Source: Caprella mutica (Eukaryota; Arthropoda; Malacostraca; Amphipoda; Caprellidae). From it: a stretch of 64,000 bases of DNA. The stretch lies in NCBI GenBank assembly GCA_947561585.1, contig CANNZV010001172.1, forward strand, positions 62,001 to 126,000, read 5' to 3'. A program made the translations under genes and the position numbers. This document shows, piece after piece, positions 22,701 through 34,413 of this stretch; position 1 is the stretch's first letter, and each line of letters begins with the position of its first letter. The notes under the pieces were generated by a model, which was given only the letters and a program-made list of their open reading frames with translations, was not told the origin of the DNA and ran no database searches.

Positions 22701-25074
22701 AACTCACTTCCGGGTGAGTTCGTACACACGAATATATCTCATTAAAATCGATATTAAGAGAGAACCATAAGGTTTTTTTAATTTAGTTTGCAGTTATAAG
22801 TAGTTGAATACCTATAGATTCGATTGTGAGTTAGGACGAACTTTTATCTCGTTTAGTTAAGATTTTATAAGCCTTGAAATAAAAATGTACGAGCTCACCC
22901 GGTTCTCCCCTATATACAGTATGGACCACAAAATGTTTCCGATTTTTCAAATACTTGTACATATTTAGCCAATTATCGGAAAAACTGAATCTTGGTCTCT
23001 TTTTCTCAGCCTTTTATTTTACTATTAACTGGTAAAACAATTTCGAACTGATGGACATAGTTTAAGAACAGGTATAAGCAAAGAGTGAGGGTGATTATTT
23101 TTGTCATTGCGCGAAGGTTATCCATAGAGCTAACTCTGTGATTTTTCTCACTAAAAGGCAGTGAATAAGAGGGAAAAAATACAACGGTAGACATTTTAAT
23201 ACAGTTTGATAACACTCGCTTGTTCTTTGCATGGTTAAGACCCGCTTCACGCTTGCATTTTCAAAGGAGCAGTATAGTCATTTTTTGTTTTAACAATTTT
23301 AATATTAAACGATTGCTCAGTAGGAATAAAGCATATCGTGTGACATTGCAATGTTCAATAAAATCTAATAATGGAGATATATCATTTTTATATATAATTA
23401 ATTTCCTAACAAATGTTAACGGTAGATGGCGCCACAATCAGGGGCGCCATCTTGTATACATACAAACTGAGTTAAGTTTCTACCTAGATTCTAGCTCAAG
23501 TGAAGAGATGGCTTTATTTTCAAAACTATGCCTTCTTGTCTACGAATTCACATAATATTTTCACCATTTTGATGCAAACAAAGCATGATTACTTCATACT
23601 TAAATTAATAGGAAAACAACAAACATACTCACGTACATACTAATGATTGGTAATGCTGGCGTCGCTAATTTTATTATATACTTTTTATATGAACATTCTA
23701 AAAATAAACGAGCATTCGAATATTACATAATTAAATATTCTGAATCGATTTAAAACCAATTTGGCGATTCTTTGATTTTGACATTACTATCCCTTTAACA
23801 CCGGTGGAAAAAAGCTCTTCTTTAAATGTGCTAACTAACACTTAAGCTTTTTTTATCGCTGAAGTAAAAATTTATGTAATATTTCCTAACAGTGCATTTT
23901 CAGGTTAGCGCTGTGTTTTGCAGTGTTTAACTTTACAGCTTCGATCACTGCACCACTGTTATTTATATCTAATTTACCACTCACCATTTTAGTATCAGAA
24001 GTCCTTGTTTGTATTTAACTACGTATTTAACCTCAGCGAACACTTAGAGCTGTAAGAAGACCTTTCTTCACCAGGGATGAACTGAGAATAACCGACTGAT
24101 TGGTCTGAAACACAATTCAGTCCTAAAACCATGTGGTACATACAGGATCTGATAGTGTACGTACGTACATACATACAAACAATGTGGAATTGTGCTGGGA
24201 TGATAATTTTATTTATAAAATTTATTTACTTTATATTGCAGGAATAATGATTTTATGGTAGGCTGGGTAGGTGTTCTTCTTTTATTTTCAATCCACAAGT
24301 TGGTGCATAAGCGTAATATTGAGAAAAATCGAGAGCCAGGCTTGAACCTGTAAATTTAATTACAATTAGCATAGTCATAGCTACTTAATCATAGAAAACT
24401 TCTATCAGCGCTAACATAGAAAACGAAATGAAAAAGTAACTTGAAAATACTACAGAAAGGAATATTATTAATTAATGAGTTTACTTTAAGATTAGATTAT
24501 TTATATTAATTAAATAAACATTTAATTTCATGTATTTTATGATATAATAATGAAACGTTAAACGGAAAGGAAATTGGCGTGCGTGATTCGCCGTGCCTGT
24601 AGAGAAAAGAAAACTGGCTCTACTAAAAATACAAATTAACTATTATACATACAAGAAACATGGTTATTAATATGAAAAATATAATGTAGATAACTTCCTA
24701 AAATAGTAATAATGTATTTTATTGGACTTACCCCTTTGGGGGAAATATTAAACAGGAAATATGAAGAGAATAGAAGGCAGCCACAATCTTCTACTGTTCA
24801 AACTTTTTAAAATGGCGTACTGCACATAAAGCTAGCGGAATAGAAATTGGAAAGCCGAAAACGCTTTGAAATATAGTAAATAATGAAATATAATGAAATG
24901 AATAAATTCTAGAGAGGTTAAATAATTATATACTAAATAAATGAGATAGCAACAGAATATCTTCTAACAGTCTAATATAATGGATCTCATCTATAATTCA
25001 TTGTAACTCCATGTGAATTCAGAAAATATATAAACATTTTTTTGATTTATTAAACATAAATTAGCTTCAAATTT
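22701..25074. other. No gene seen; two short perfect hairpins
   Basis: AT-rich sequence. Hairpins: ACGAACTCAC facing GTGAGTTCGT near 22697-22722, and GATGGCGCC facing GGCGCCATC near 23426-23452. An open frame of 111 codons (23220-23555) has no domain. I see no further repeat or gene. Confidence 0.4.
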
Positions 25075-25079
25075 AACAC

Positions 25080-25310
25080 TGTACTGGCTTTTCACATTTT
25101 AAGGAGACTCTCAATATAAACAGTCAGTAATTCAGTCCGTACTTAATTGTAATTCTTGAACAAGTACAAACTTTTGAATGATAATAATTAAACGTTACAA
25201 GAAATATCATAATGTTAATCACATAATAAACCTTTTAACTTTAATGAGGAAATACTTAATAACTATAAACAAACAGGACTTTATTCTTTGCTGTTCATTT
25301 GTACAGCACA
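25080..25310 (-). repeat. BEL/Pao 3' LTR
   Basis: 231 bp, in direct orientation to 31123-31353. Plus-strand ends are TGTACTGGC and TTGTACAGCACA. The 3' LTR lies at the low-coordinate side because the element is on the minus strand. Confidence 0.93.
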
Positions 25311-25349
25311 CTCCCGCCCGACTGTGCCAAGATTTTTGTTTTGGCACAG

Positions 25350-28300
25350 GGGAACGAGATCATGAATGGCTTTGATAACTGTACGACTTCTTCCCTTACT
25401 GGGACAAACCCTCAACAGAACGTTTCGGACGAGTCCGTCAGAACTCTTGAAAGTTTCCACTACCAAACCTAAGATCCACTGATTTCGTGGGAGATTCTTT
25501 GACTTAACAATTACAATAGTTCCCTTAGTAATTGACTTCTGAGGAGCCTTCCACTTTCTACGTTCTATCATATCAACTAGGTACAGTTTCTTCCAATAAT
25601 GCCAGAATTCGTCGGCTATACGTTGTACCTTCTTCCATCTGTTACGTCCGTAAGCGTGTATGTCCGTTTTTACGATTTCGTCATTAGGGATAGATGAAGG
25701 TTCGACCTTGAGAGTTAATATCATTGAGGGGGTGATCGGATAGGGTTCGTTTGGATCATCGCATACGCCATATAGTGGTGTTGAATTGACTATGCTTGCC
25801 GCTTCTTGGAGAAATGTGCACATTTCATCCCTACTTAGGTTAGTGGTTGAAACCTTTTGAAGAAAGGTTTGTAAAATGAGTCGAACAGAGCCAATCTTTC
25901 TCTCATAAACTCCTCCGAAGTGGCTTGCCTCGGCAGGGTTCATTTTCCATCGCAACCTCGTGTGAGAGCGTCTTGTTCAATACGTTTGAAATCAATATTG
26001 TAGTTGAGTGCACCTACAAAATTAGACCCTTGGTCGCTTACTATTGACTTGCAAGGTCCAAGAATGGCAATGAATCTACGCATACGAATGAAACAGTATC
26101 TAGGCCGACCAAAGGTTCGATATGTATGGCTCTAGATGCTAAGCACGTTATTATAAGACCATACATTTTCTTCGTTGCTTTACTTTGACGCGTACATTTA
26201 CCATCATGTACTAAGAACGGACCAAATACATCTATACCTATGTGATCAAATGGAGCTGATTTGTTCACCCTTTCTGAGGGCAAATCAGCCATCATTTGGC
26301 CAGCTGTTGATCCTCGCAATCGCTTGCACATGGTACATTCAGCTATAACTTTCATCACCAACATCTTTCCTTTGATGATGAAGAATCCACGATTTCGCAC
26401 TTCTGAATAAGTGATCAGACGTCCTTGATGGGCACAGATCTCATGACAATGCTCGACAATTCTCCTGGATATGGACGTACGTAATGCAGCACCACTGGGT
26501 GTTTGACTCTATATGAACCAAGAGAATTGCGGAGTCTACCTCCAGCCCTTATAAGTCCGATGCTATCCTTGAAGGGTGCCACTACACTTAGAGTGTGCCC
26601 ATCAGGTAGCTCCAGAGGAATCTGCATATCACCGTCTATTCCTTGGAAAGAATCACGCTGAGCTGCTGACACCAGAGCATCGACAGCCTCTTGAACATAT
26701 ATGTCATTGTTGCGCGGAGCTAAAATCTTTCCCTTGGATTGACGAGCTTTGTCAGACCATCGTCTGACAAAGGAAAGAACACGCTGTACGATTCTTATAC
26801 ACTTTGGCCAACTACTGACTAGTTCGGTTAGAGGGGAAATCGGTGTTGAGGTTTCTGCACAGCGCAAGATTTTGTGATGAGGAGTCGCTTCGGGTAAGTT
26901 ACTGTAAGGAGTTCCTGAAGTCTCACTGATTACAGGTTCGTCATCATAAATGAATTCAGGTCCCGTAAACCACAAGCTGTTAACGAGAGATTCTGCACTC
27001 ATTGATCTAGATGCGTGATCAGCTGGATTCTGATCTGTAGGAAGATATTTCCATCCAGTTACGTAATGACATAATCTTCTAATACTATCAATACGACGAG
27101 ATACGTAGCGCGAGAACGATTTACGACAATTCTGAAGATATCATAACACTATCTTAGAATCTGTGTAGCAAGATATGGCTGTGATTCTGACATTTAACTC
27201 ACGCAAGACGTTGGATAGAGCAAAAGAAGCTTCCAGAGCAGCACACAATTCCAAGCGTGAGATTGTAGTTGCATCCCTATAGGAGCCACTTTTGAACCGG
27301 CCGTTACGAAGGATATACGTTGCTCACCTTCCGAGTTAGAACTTGTGGCGTAGATTACGTAACCGATAGCCACAGAAGATGCATCAGCAAATACATGAAG
27401 ATGAACACTAGTTGGATTGGACACAAATATGCATCGAGGTATCGATATACGAGCTCCATTAACCTCATTTTTCCACTTCGTCCAAGCGGACAGTTTGTCT
27501 TCAGACAATGGCGTATCCCTGTCTAGATGTTCGCTCGATTCACAGTGCATAGCTTCTCGCTGAATAATCCTTCCTCCAAGCACAATTGGAGCAACCATAC
27601 CGATCGGGTCAAACAAGCCATTTTCAGACGATAATATACCTCTTCTTGTGAAGGGACGATCAGGAATATTGATGTTTATTATCGTATGATCCGATTCAGT
27701 TTCCCAAACTACTCCGAGTGTCCTGGACGACTCTGATGGAGTGATAGACACTGACTGATGGAGCTGTTCAGCACGGCTTTGAGAAAAGTGCTCCTGAACA
27801 GGTTTAGAGTTCGATTGTATCTTATGCAGTTCCAACTGATACTTTCCAAACACACTTTTCGTTTCATTGACTATCGAAATAGCCTCTTCAGAGGAATTGC
27901 AACTATGCAAGCCGTCGTCGACATAGAAATCTTTATCTACAAAACTAGCGGCGGCATCATTTAATTCGTTCTTACTACGTTCACGCTTTACTATATATTT
28001 CAAACCATATTCCGCGATGGAAGGGGAACTTCGTGCTCCAAAAAGATGTACGTTATACCTATATTGCACGAATGGCTTCGAAGTATCATTGTTTTGCCAC
28101 CAAAAGAATCGTAGAAAATCCTTTTGATCGTCAGGAACAAGAAAGTTTTGAAACATATGTTTGATATCGCATGTGAAAGCCACAGGTAATGATCGAAACC
28201 TTCAGATCAGGTCCCTGTAATAACACGTCGTTCAGAGAAACTTTCTTAAAGAATGCTGAAGCATCAAACACTAAACGAGCTTTATCTTTTAACGGATGGG

Positions 28301-29114
28301 TGACCGGGAAGACGGGTAGCCACCAAGCCTTACCTTGTTTTGGAGTTACGTTTTCGCTTCTGATTTGTTCGACATGTCCCATTCGTACATTTTTATCGAT
28401 CGCTTCTCGACATTGTGCTAGCTTAGCATCAGTTGTTTTTAATTTGTTCAACGTCGAAACGGTTCGGAAATAGACCGCATCCTTATTGTTTGGCAATGAC
28501 ACATCGCTATCCTTGAAAGGAAGAGGGAGTATCACCCTACCATCTTTGTCGATATTTACCTCCAAATTTAGTTTCTCTATAAACTTCGAGTCATCCACGG
28601 AGAATCCTTTTAAATCGTCATCGCTGTGTCGCTCAAACACGTTGTCTGTCGACTCTAGAAGGTTAGTTTTGAGAGGAAAAACATCAGATGCATCGAAAAT
28701 CATCTGTCCCGCTTGTTTAGCACATATACGAAACGCACGAACAGATGGAGAAGGTACCACATAATTACAAGCCTTCACAATTCTTTGAGAAACTGGACCA
28801 ACTAGAGCATAACCAAGAGGTGTCTGATGGACATAAGGAGCTTTATAACTGAAAGTTTTATAGTTCATTAATTTACAATCGGAAATACCTTTAACTTTTG
28901 AACCACTTATCAATTGTCCATCGACATTAGTTTTTAATCCGCTACGAGTTTTAAGTGAATAAGAATATTTAGGAGCTTTGACAGAAAGGAAATCTAACAG
29001 CTTGGGATCTGCAAAACATCTGGTACTCTGATCATCTAGGATTAATAAACACTTAACAGTTTTCTCTGAATTCGAGTGACCAACTTCTACAAGAAATGTC
29101 TTAGAAAAATACAC
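25350..29114 (-). pseudogene. BEL/Pao pol: protease, RT, RNase H, integrase
   Basis: 29114-28131 has the aspartic protease box 'LILDDQSTR' and the start of RT ('KQGKAWWLPVFPV', 'KARLVFDAS'). 28183-27194 has 'CDIKHMFQN', the YVDD catalytic box and the RNase H start 'LHVFADASSVAIGYV'. 27002-26415 links to integrase; 26400-26041 has 'CTMCKRLRG' and 'HIGIDVFGPF'. 25955-25281 has 'ASHFGGVYERKIGS' and the C-terminal domain. Between 26040 and 25960 the second integrase Asp is readable ('SDQGSNF') out of frame. At least four frame breaks make it non-functional. Confidence 0.87.
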
Positions 29115-30660
29115 ATGGAGAATTATGTTCGCTTACATTAGTCATAGTAACCCTAGCAAAAGGTTTACTACAACTCTGAAATTTACCGTTATTATGTTTA
29201 GACACATACGTAGATGCGTTTTCGTTTTCATTTACGTTAGCTACATTGTCATAATGCATTACAGTTAAGTGACTTTTTTGACATACACTACACTTTGGAT
29301 TTTCAGATTTACAGTTAACAACAAAATGATCACATAGACAACGAAAACATAACTTATTTTCTCTGACTACAGCAAGTTTATCATCTCTGTTAAAATTCCT
29401 AAATGAATAGCAATCTTTCAAACTGTGCTTATCGCTTTTATGGACATAACAATAAGCTTTCATACCTGTTGACTTTTCATCTGATGTACTTTCCGTACGA
29501 AATACCTTCGCTGGTCTCTCACAGTGGTTGGTGCCTTCTTAAGAAATCATCTACTGATTCCTTGTAGAGGAGTTGAATGAAGCTGACGAAGACAGAAAGT
29601 GTAGGGTTCTGTCCACTTGAAGCCTTGCTCTTGACTCCAATTGTTCTCCATCTGCTTCGAAGTGAGTCTGAGAGTTTTCCAGACAGCATTTGGATTCCCT
29701 CATAAGTATTGAGCCACTGTAGCTGAGGGCAGGACTCCATTGAACAAACAGCATTCCTGCATGCATCCAACATGCTAGGGATAGAATCCTTATCATCTAT
29801 AGAATAGATAGGTGGAAGTTTCTTCAGGCGATCAATAAGTACCTAACTGTGAGCCTGCCATTTTATTACCATATTGTTCTTCAAATGTACTCCATATGGT
29901 ATCGAGGGCTGCCCTGATGACTCTACTGTGACGTTAGTAAAGTAGTCTTTCACAAGATCTTGAGGAGGACCAGTTGTATTGGCACATAATATCTGTAGTT
30001 TCTCTATGTTAGTGAGAGCAACACAACTCATCCTACTCTTCATTATGTTAGCCCACAAATTGTAGGTACCGGGTTTGCCGTTGAAAGGTTCTGCTGGAGA
30101 TTTCAGAAGATCTGCTTTGAGCAGAAACGTAGCTGCATTTGAGGATTCAATTACAGGTGGGTTTTCGTTATTAGTAGAATGGGCATTATTACGTTCTTCG
30201 TTGGTAGATTCATTTTCATTTTTAGGAACTGAATTCACAGGGTGCTCATATTCATAGTTACTCTGACTTTGACTTTCTTCATTCTGTTGTTCGTTAATGA
30301 CATCCTCGCGCTGAGGAGGAGTAGTCATAACAGAAAAAAGTGACTGTCGATCTTCAGGGTTGTCATTCGATATGTCGTCTAAATCGAATCGTCGTCTGAG
30401 AGAATTAATTTCACGAACAGATTCGTAAGCTTCACGCATAAGTTCGAAGCGTAACCTCTTAGCAGTGCGAGATTCATTTGGTGCACCGTTATCTCGAAGG
30501 CGTACTTCCAATGCTCTACTTTGATTATCAAAGTGTTTCTTAACAGCTGTTATTTCATTAGATTTCGCTTTTAGTTCTTCTTCGCTTGAACCGTCTAAAT
30601 CTTCTTGTAATAACTCTCTAAATTTATCTGTAATAGCGTCTAATTCCTTTATAAGGACTT
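29101..30660 (-). pseudogene. BEL/Pao gag region
   Basis: The pieces are 30511-29843 (charged N-terminal part, 'EPFNGKPGTYNLWANIMKS'), 29773-29519 and 29463-29101. The last has two cysteine-histidine knuckles ('CFRCLCDHFVVNCK', 'CSVCQKSHLTVMH'), as in BEL/Pao gag C-termini. The breaks at about 29840 and 29500 are frameshifts or stops. Gag forms the particle and binds RNA. The start codon is uncertain; frames are open upstream to about 30660. Confidence 0.8.
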
Positions 30661-30985
30661 AAAGATGGTTTTGCTCCACGCTTCACGTTCTCTCCCATAG
30701 CTGTGTACGTCAAGCAAACACTTACACGGAATGCAGTAGAGCGCTAGCTGTGGTGTGTGCGTGAACAAAGACACACCGCTACATATATCGTTCCGTATGC
30801 TATACGTACTGAAGGTGGTGAGGTATATGTTGAGTAGGTGGTGAGAGACACGCTAGGGGGTGACTAGATATACCTGAGCAGTGAACTGATGCACAGTAGG
30901 TTTGCCACGAGTCACTAGATAATCTTCAACTCTGAGTGTGCGCAATAGGTTATTTGCCACACATCACCAGACGATCTTCCATCAG

Positions 30986-31118
30986 TCGAACAAATCAGAA
31001 GCGAAAACGTAACTCCAAAACAAGGTAAGGCTTGGTGGCTACCCGTCTTCCCGGTCACCCATCCGTTAAAAGATAAAGCTCGTTTAGTGTTTGATGCTTC
31101 AGCATTCTTTAAGAAAAT
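30986..31118 (+). repeat. Inverted copy of the BEL RT region beside the 5' LTR
   Basis: These 133 bases on the plus strand are nearly identical to the reverse complement of about 28243-28375 within pol, reading the same 'ENVTPKQGKAWWLPV' through 'ARLVFDASAFFKK'. It occupies the place where the tRNA primer binding site would normally begin. Confidence 0.9.
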
Positions 31119-31122
31119 TTAA

Positions 31123-31353
31123 TGTACTGGCTTTTCACATTTTAAGGAGACTCTCAATATAAACAGTCAGTAATTCAGTCCGTACTTTATTATAATTCTT
31201 GAACAAGTACAAACTTTTGAATGATAATAATTAAACGTTACAAGAAATATCATAATGTTAATCACATAATAAACCTTTTAACTTTAATGAGGAAATACTT
31301 AATAACTATAAACAAACAGGACTTTATTCTTTGCTGTACATTTGTACAGCACA
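31123..31353 (-). repeat. BEL/Pao 5' LTR
   Basis: 231 bp, about three mismatches to the 3' LTR. It should carry the element promoter. The sequence directly inside it is not a recognisable primer binding site but an inverted copy of RT sequence (30986-31118). Confidence 0.93.
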
Positions 31354-31358
31354 AACAC

Positions 31359-31722
31359 CCAGTCGCAGTACTCTCTTATGGGTCTTGCGTCAAATGAAAA
31401 GCAAGCGTCCAGAAGCTCTGTCAGGATGTAATTCTGAAAACGGGAGAGTTTTAGTTTGGGTGAAAACTGATTCAGTAGGTGGCAGAGACTCCAAGAAGCA
31501 AATTAATACTAATCATCAGCGTGTTAGCTGTTTTACCCTTATTACTTAGTTTCTTTAAAAAACTTCATCGACTGTAAGGTGCATATTTCTATTATAGATT
31601 GAATAATTAATATATTCACATATAATAAATGAATAGTAGGTGTATAAACGGGAAATATAACTGGAATCAAATGACCGGGGATCTTTTGACCTAGATAATA
31701 ATAATTAGCCAATTAATATAAA
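31359..31722. other. No gene seen
   Basis: Flank of the BEL element. One open frame (31331-31549) overlaps the LTR and has no domain. Confidence 0.35.
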
Positions 31723-31724
31723 TA

Positions 31725-33013
31725 CAGGGTGGGGCATAAGTTTGGAAGCAATTTTTCAAACATTAATATGATTCTTAAAAATAAGTTCCTAAGTAGGTGA
31801 TAGGGTTTGAACTATAGTAGAGACACTACATTATGACGTGGCATTGTTTTTTTTTTACAAAAATTTAGTCAATTCAAAAATGTCAGACAAAAGAGAAGCC
31901 ATTATTGCTCTGCACCGTGCCGGGAAGTCAGATTCCGTCATTTCAAAGACTCTCTCAATAGCGAGATCGACTGTTTGGAAGTGTGTGAAGCGTTTTAATG
32001 AGAGAGGAGACTTGACTGATCGTCCAAGAAGTGGTAGACCACGCTCACAACGTACCAAACAACTGATAAAATGTGCCCGAGAGAAGATCAGGAGGAACCC
32101 GAAAAGGTCAATACGATTGTTAGCCAAAACAGCTAATGTGAGTCCCAGAACAATGAGAAGAGTTGTCAAAGAAGACCTAAAGATGTCCTCTTTCACCCTC
32201 CAAAAGAGACAGACTCTGTCAGAAGCTGTAAAGAAAAAGAGATTGGAGAGAAGCAAAGCACTTCTGAGAGAATTGAAGTCTGGCACGGCTGGTGAAATTG
32301 TTTGGTCTGACGAAAAAATTTTCACAGTGGAAATGGCTCTCAACCGGAGGAATGACAGAATAATTTGTAAAAGTGCAAAATACATCTCATACAACCAAAA
32401 AACTGTCCACAGAACCATGAAACCTGCTTCAGTAATGGTCTGGGCCGCCGTTTCAGAAACTTGGAGATCTCCTTTAATTTTTGTGGAACAAGGCGCCAAA
32501 ATTAATGCTAAATGTTATATTAAGAATATTTTGACGCCAATGTTGGAGTCAGCTAAGGATCACATCGGTAATGACACTCTATGGACATTTCAGCAAGACT
32601 TCACATACTGCAAATGTCACTCAAAACTGGTGCCATGACCATCTTCCACGGTTTTGGTCCAAAGAAATGTGGCCTCCCTGCTCCCCAGATGTTAATCCTA
32701 TGGACTTTTCGGTATGGTCCATTCTTGAATCAAAGGCCTGTGGTAAATTCCATCGCAGTGTGGATGATTTAAAGCGTTTGCTCCAGAGATCTTGGAAGGA
32801 AATTTCACAAGAACAGTTGCGTGCCGCAGTAGGAGGAGTTCGGAGGAGATTTGAGGCTGTTATTAAAAACAAGGGGGGACATTTTGAATAAATTTATGAT
32901 TTTTGAATTCTTAAAACCCTTATGTAATAATACATAACTGAAAATTATTGAATATATTTTTCGTTGATTATAATATGCACTTTCATTTGCTTCCAAACTT
33001 ACGCCCCACCCTG
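31725..33013 (+). mobile_element. Tc1/mariner-family transposon (1289 bp)
   Basis: TA at 31723-31724 and 33014-33015 flanks inverted ends CAGGGTGGGGCATAAGTTTG and, inward from the right, CAGGGTGGGGCGTAAGTTTG, both continuing 'GAAGCAA'. One transposase gene fills it. Confidence 0.95.
31880..32891 (+). pseudogene. Tc1/mariner transposase, DD37D-like spacing, one frameshift
   Basis: The start is taken at the ATG of 'MSDKREAI', which gives the usual helix-turn-helix. The frame is open to 32638, with a shift near 32600 into the frame ending at 32891. Motifs: paired-like DNA-binding domains (about residues 5-110) with 'DRPRSGRPRS', then 'IVWSDEKIF' (first Asp), 'WTFQQD' (second Asp) and 'SPDVNPMDFSVW' (third Asp), with 37 residues between the last two. 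This spacing is that of the maT group. A single base change separates it from an intact gene, so the copy is young. Confidence 0.88.
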
Positions 33014-33189
33014 TATTATTTTAACGAATCATGTTCGTTACTTACAACTTACGAAGCAATTGTTAGAAATAATCTATTTCAGCCTGAGGTGAAGATTGAT
33101 TAGTATCATTATAGGAAATAAAAACTAAAATGTCTTGAAAATATATCCAAACCTAAATTAATATTTACTATAATAACTGTGGGACACAG

Positions 33190-33428
33190 ATTGCGTGGGC
33201 AGCGCGTTCTCCAGATTTGAATCCTTTGGATTTTTATTATTGGGCCTTAGCTCAAAAAGAAGTGTATTCTGCGAAACCAACTACAGTGGACTAATTTACC
33301 AATGTTGTGAAGAGCTTTTCAGAGGAACATCGCGAGAATGTCCTTCAGAGTGTAGCACTTAATGTTTTGAAGCGGGCTAATCTCTGTGTGCAGCAAAATG
33401 GAGGCCACTTCCAGCACCTTCTATAATA
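33190..33428 (+). pseudogene. Transposase C-terminal fragment (mariner-like)
   Basis: The frame reads 'WAARSPDLNPLDFYYWALAQKE', with one stop, to 'CVQQNGGHFQHLL' and a stop near 33425. It is the last third of a Tc1/mariner transposase, distinct from its left neighbour. No terminal repeat is seen on the left. Confidence 0.75.
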
Positions 33429-33984
33429 TGTATTTCTTGTTATTAATAATTAAAAATCCACTCTTTTTGAACATTTTGGTGTATTATCATTTTTTTTTCG
33501 TCAGTGTAACTATGAATAAAAGCCACTGAAAAATATCGAAAATGTTTAAACACACTGTATTATTCACCAATATGCATGAACTACACAATTATTATTATAA
33601 TAATTGTAGTAATATATTATATATATACTATATTATATATAATATTTTCATCATATTAACCTTCTATTCTCCCTAAATTAAAGGATAGATGCAAAGTCTT
33701 TCAAAACATACATTGTTTATATTAATAAAATGCAATAAAATAGACATTATCTGCTGAGAAACAATTAACAAACATTCTAAGACTAGAGAACAGTAATGAA
33801 TGACCCTAAGTTGCATAATAATAACTCTAATAGCCTAGAATCGACACACAAACATAGAATATTATGATAAATTAAAAATAAATGATAATTTGAGTGTAAT
33901 TAACATTGGTTGATATCCTTTAAAAGGAGATTAGAAATAATAAAAAAAATTATATCAAATATAGAATTAATTATTTAAATATTA
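33429..33984. other. No gene seen
   Basis: Very AT-rich sequence including a TATA-type dinucleotide stretch (about 33600-33650). Nothing is supported. Confidence 0.4.
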
Positions 33985-34260
33985 AAGTTCTTTATTTAAA
34001 TAGCTACTAAAGTTCTTCATTTAAATTTTATAGTTCTTTATTTAAATAGCTACTAAAGTTCTTCATTTAAATTTTATAGTTCTTCATTTAAATAGCTACT
34101 AAAGTTCTTCATTTAAATAGCTACTAAAGTTCTTCATTTAAATAGCTACTAAAGTTCTTTATTTAAATAGCTACTAAAGTTCTTTATTTAAATAGCTACT
34201 AAAGTTCTTTATTTAAATATTAAAGTTCTTCATTTAAATTAGCTATACAGTTCTTTATTT
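33985..34260. repeat. 25-bp minisatellite with repeated AATAAA
   Basis: The unit agttctttatttaaatagct plus actaa is repeated about ten times with variants. On the minus strand most units read AATAAAGAACT (others AAATGAAGAACT). The array begins right at the likely poly(A) site of the carboxypeptidase gene. Confidence 0.9.
34254..34259 (-). terminator. Candidate poly(A) signal of the carboxypeptidase gene
   Basis: AATAAA on the minus strand, about 155 nt after the stop codon at 34414-34416, the first canonical signal downstream. About five more copies follow inside the minisatellite at 33985-34260. Confidence 0.5.
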
Positions 34261-34413
34261 GTCATTCTGACATCAGATTATTTTATTATTAAGTGCACTG
34301 CAATGATAATGAGATACCTTCACTCATCTCCTACTTATAGTTTTCTTCCCCGTTTTTGTCGTTCAGTTTTCTTTTTCTGTTCTTCAATTTTCTTTTTTTG
34401 TTCTTGACTCCCT

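Larger units (their letters stand above)
25080..31353 (-). mobile_element. BEL/Pao LTR retrotransposon (6.27 kb)
   Basis: Two 231-bp direct LTRs (25080-25310 and 31123-31353) differ at about three positions, begin TG and end CA in element orientation, and are flanked by the 5-bp duplication AACAC (25075-25079 and 31354-31358). The minus-strand order is gag, zinc knuckles, aspartic protease, RT/RNase H and integrase, which is the BEL/Pao order. A purine-rich tract (GGGCGGGAG) precedes the 3' LTR. The high LTR similarity means recent insertion, although the coding region is broken by several shifts. An inverted RT copy abuts the 5' LTR. Confidence 0.93.

Noticed and set aside
24310..24360. Sequence resembling a tRNA B box on the minus strand (GGTTCAAGCC)
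   Set aside because: No A box or cloverleaf could be drawn around it.
27194..31353. Envelope gene in the BEL/Pao element
   Set aside because: No open frame follows integrase before the 3' LTR, and no signal or membrane segment is seen.
31855..32499. Minus-strand 214-codon open frame
   Set aside because: Antisense to the mariner transposase, hydrophobic only because of reversed codons, and no domain.
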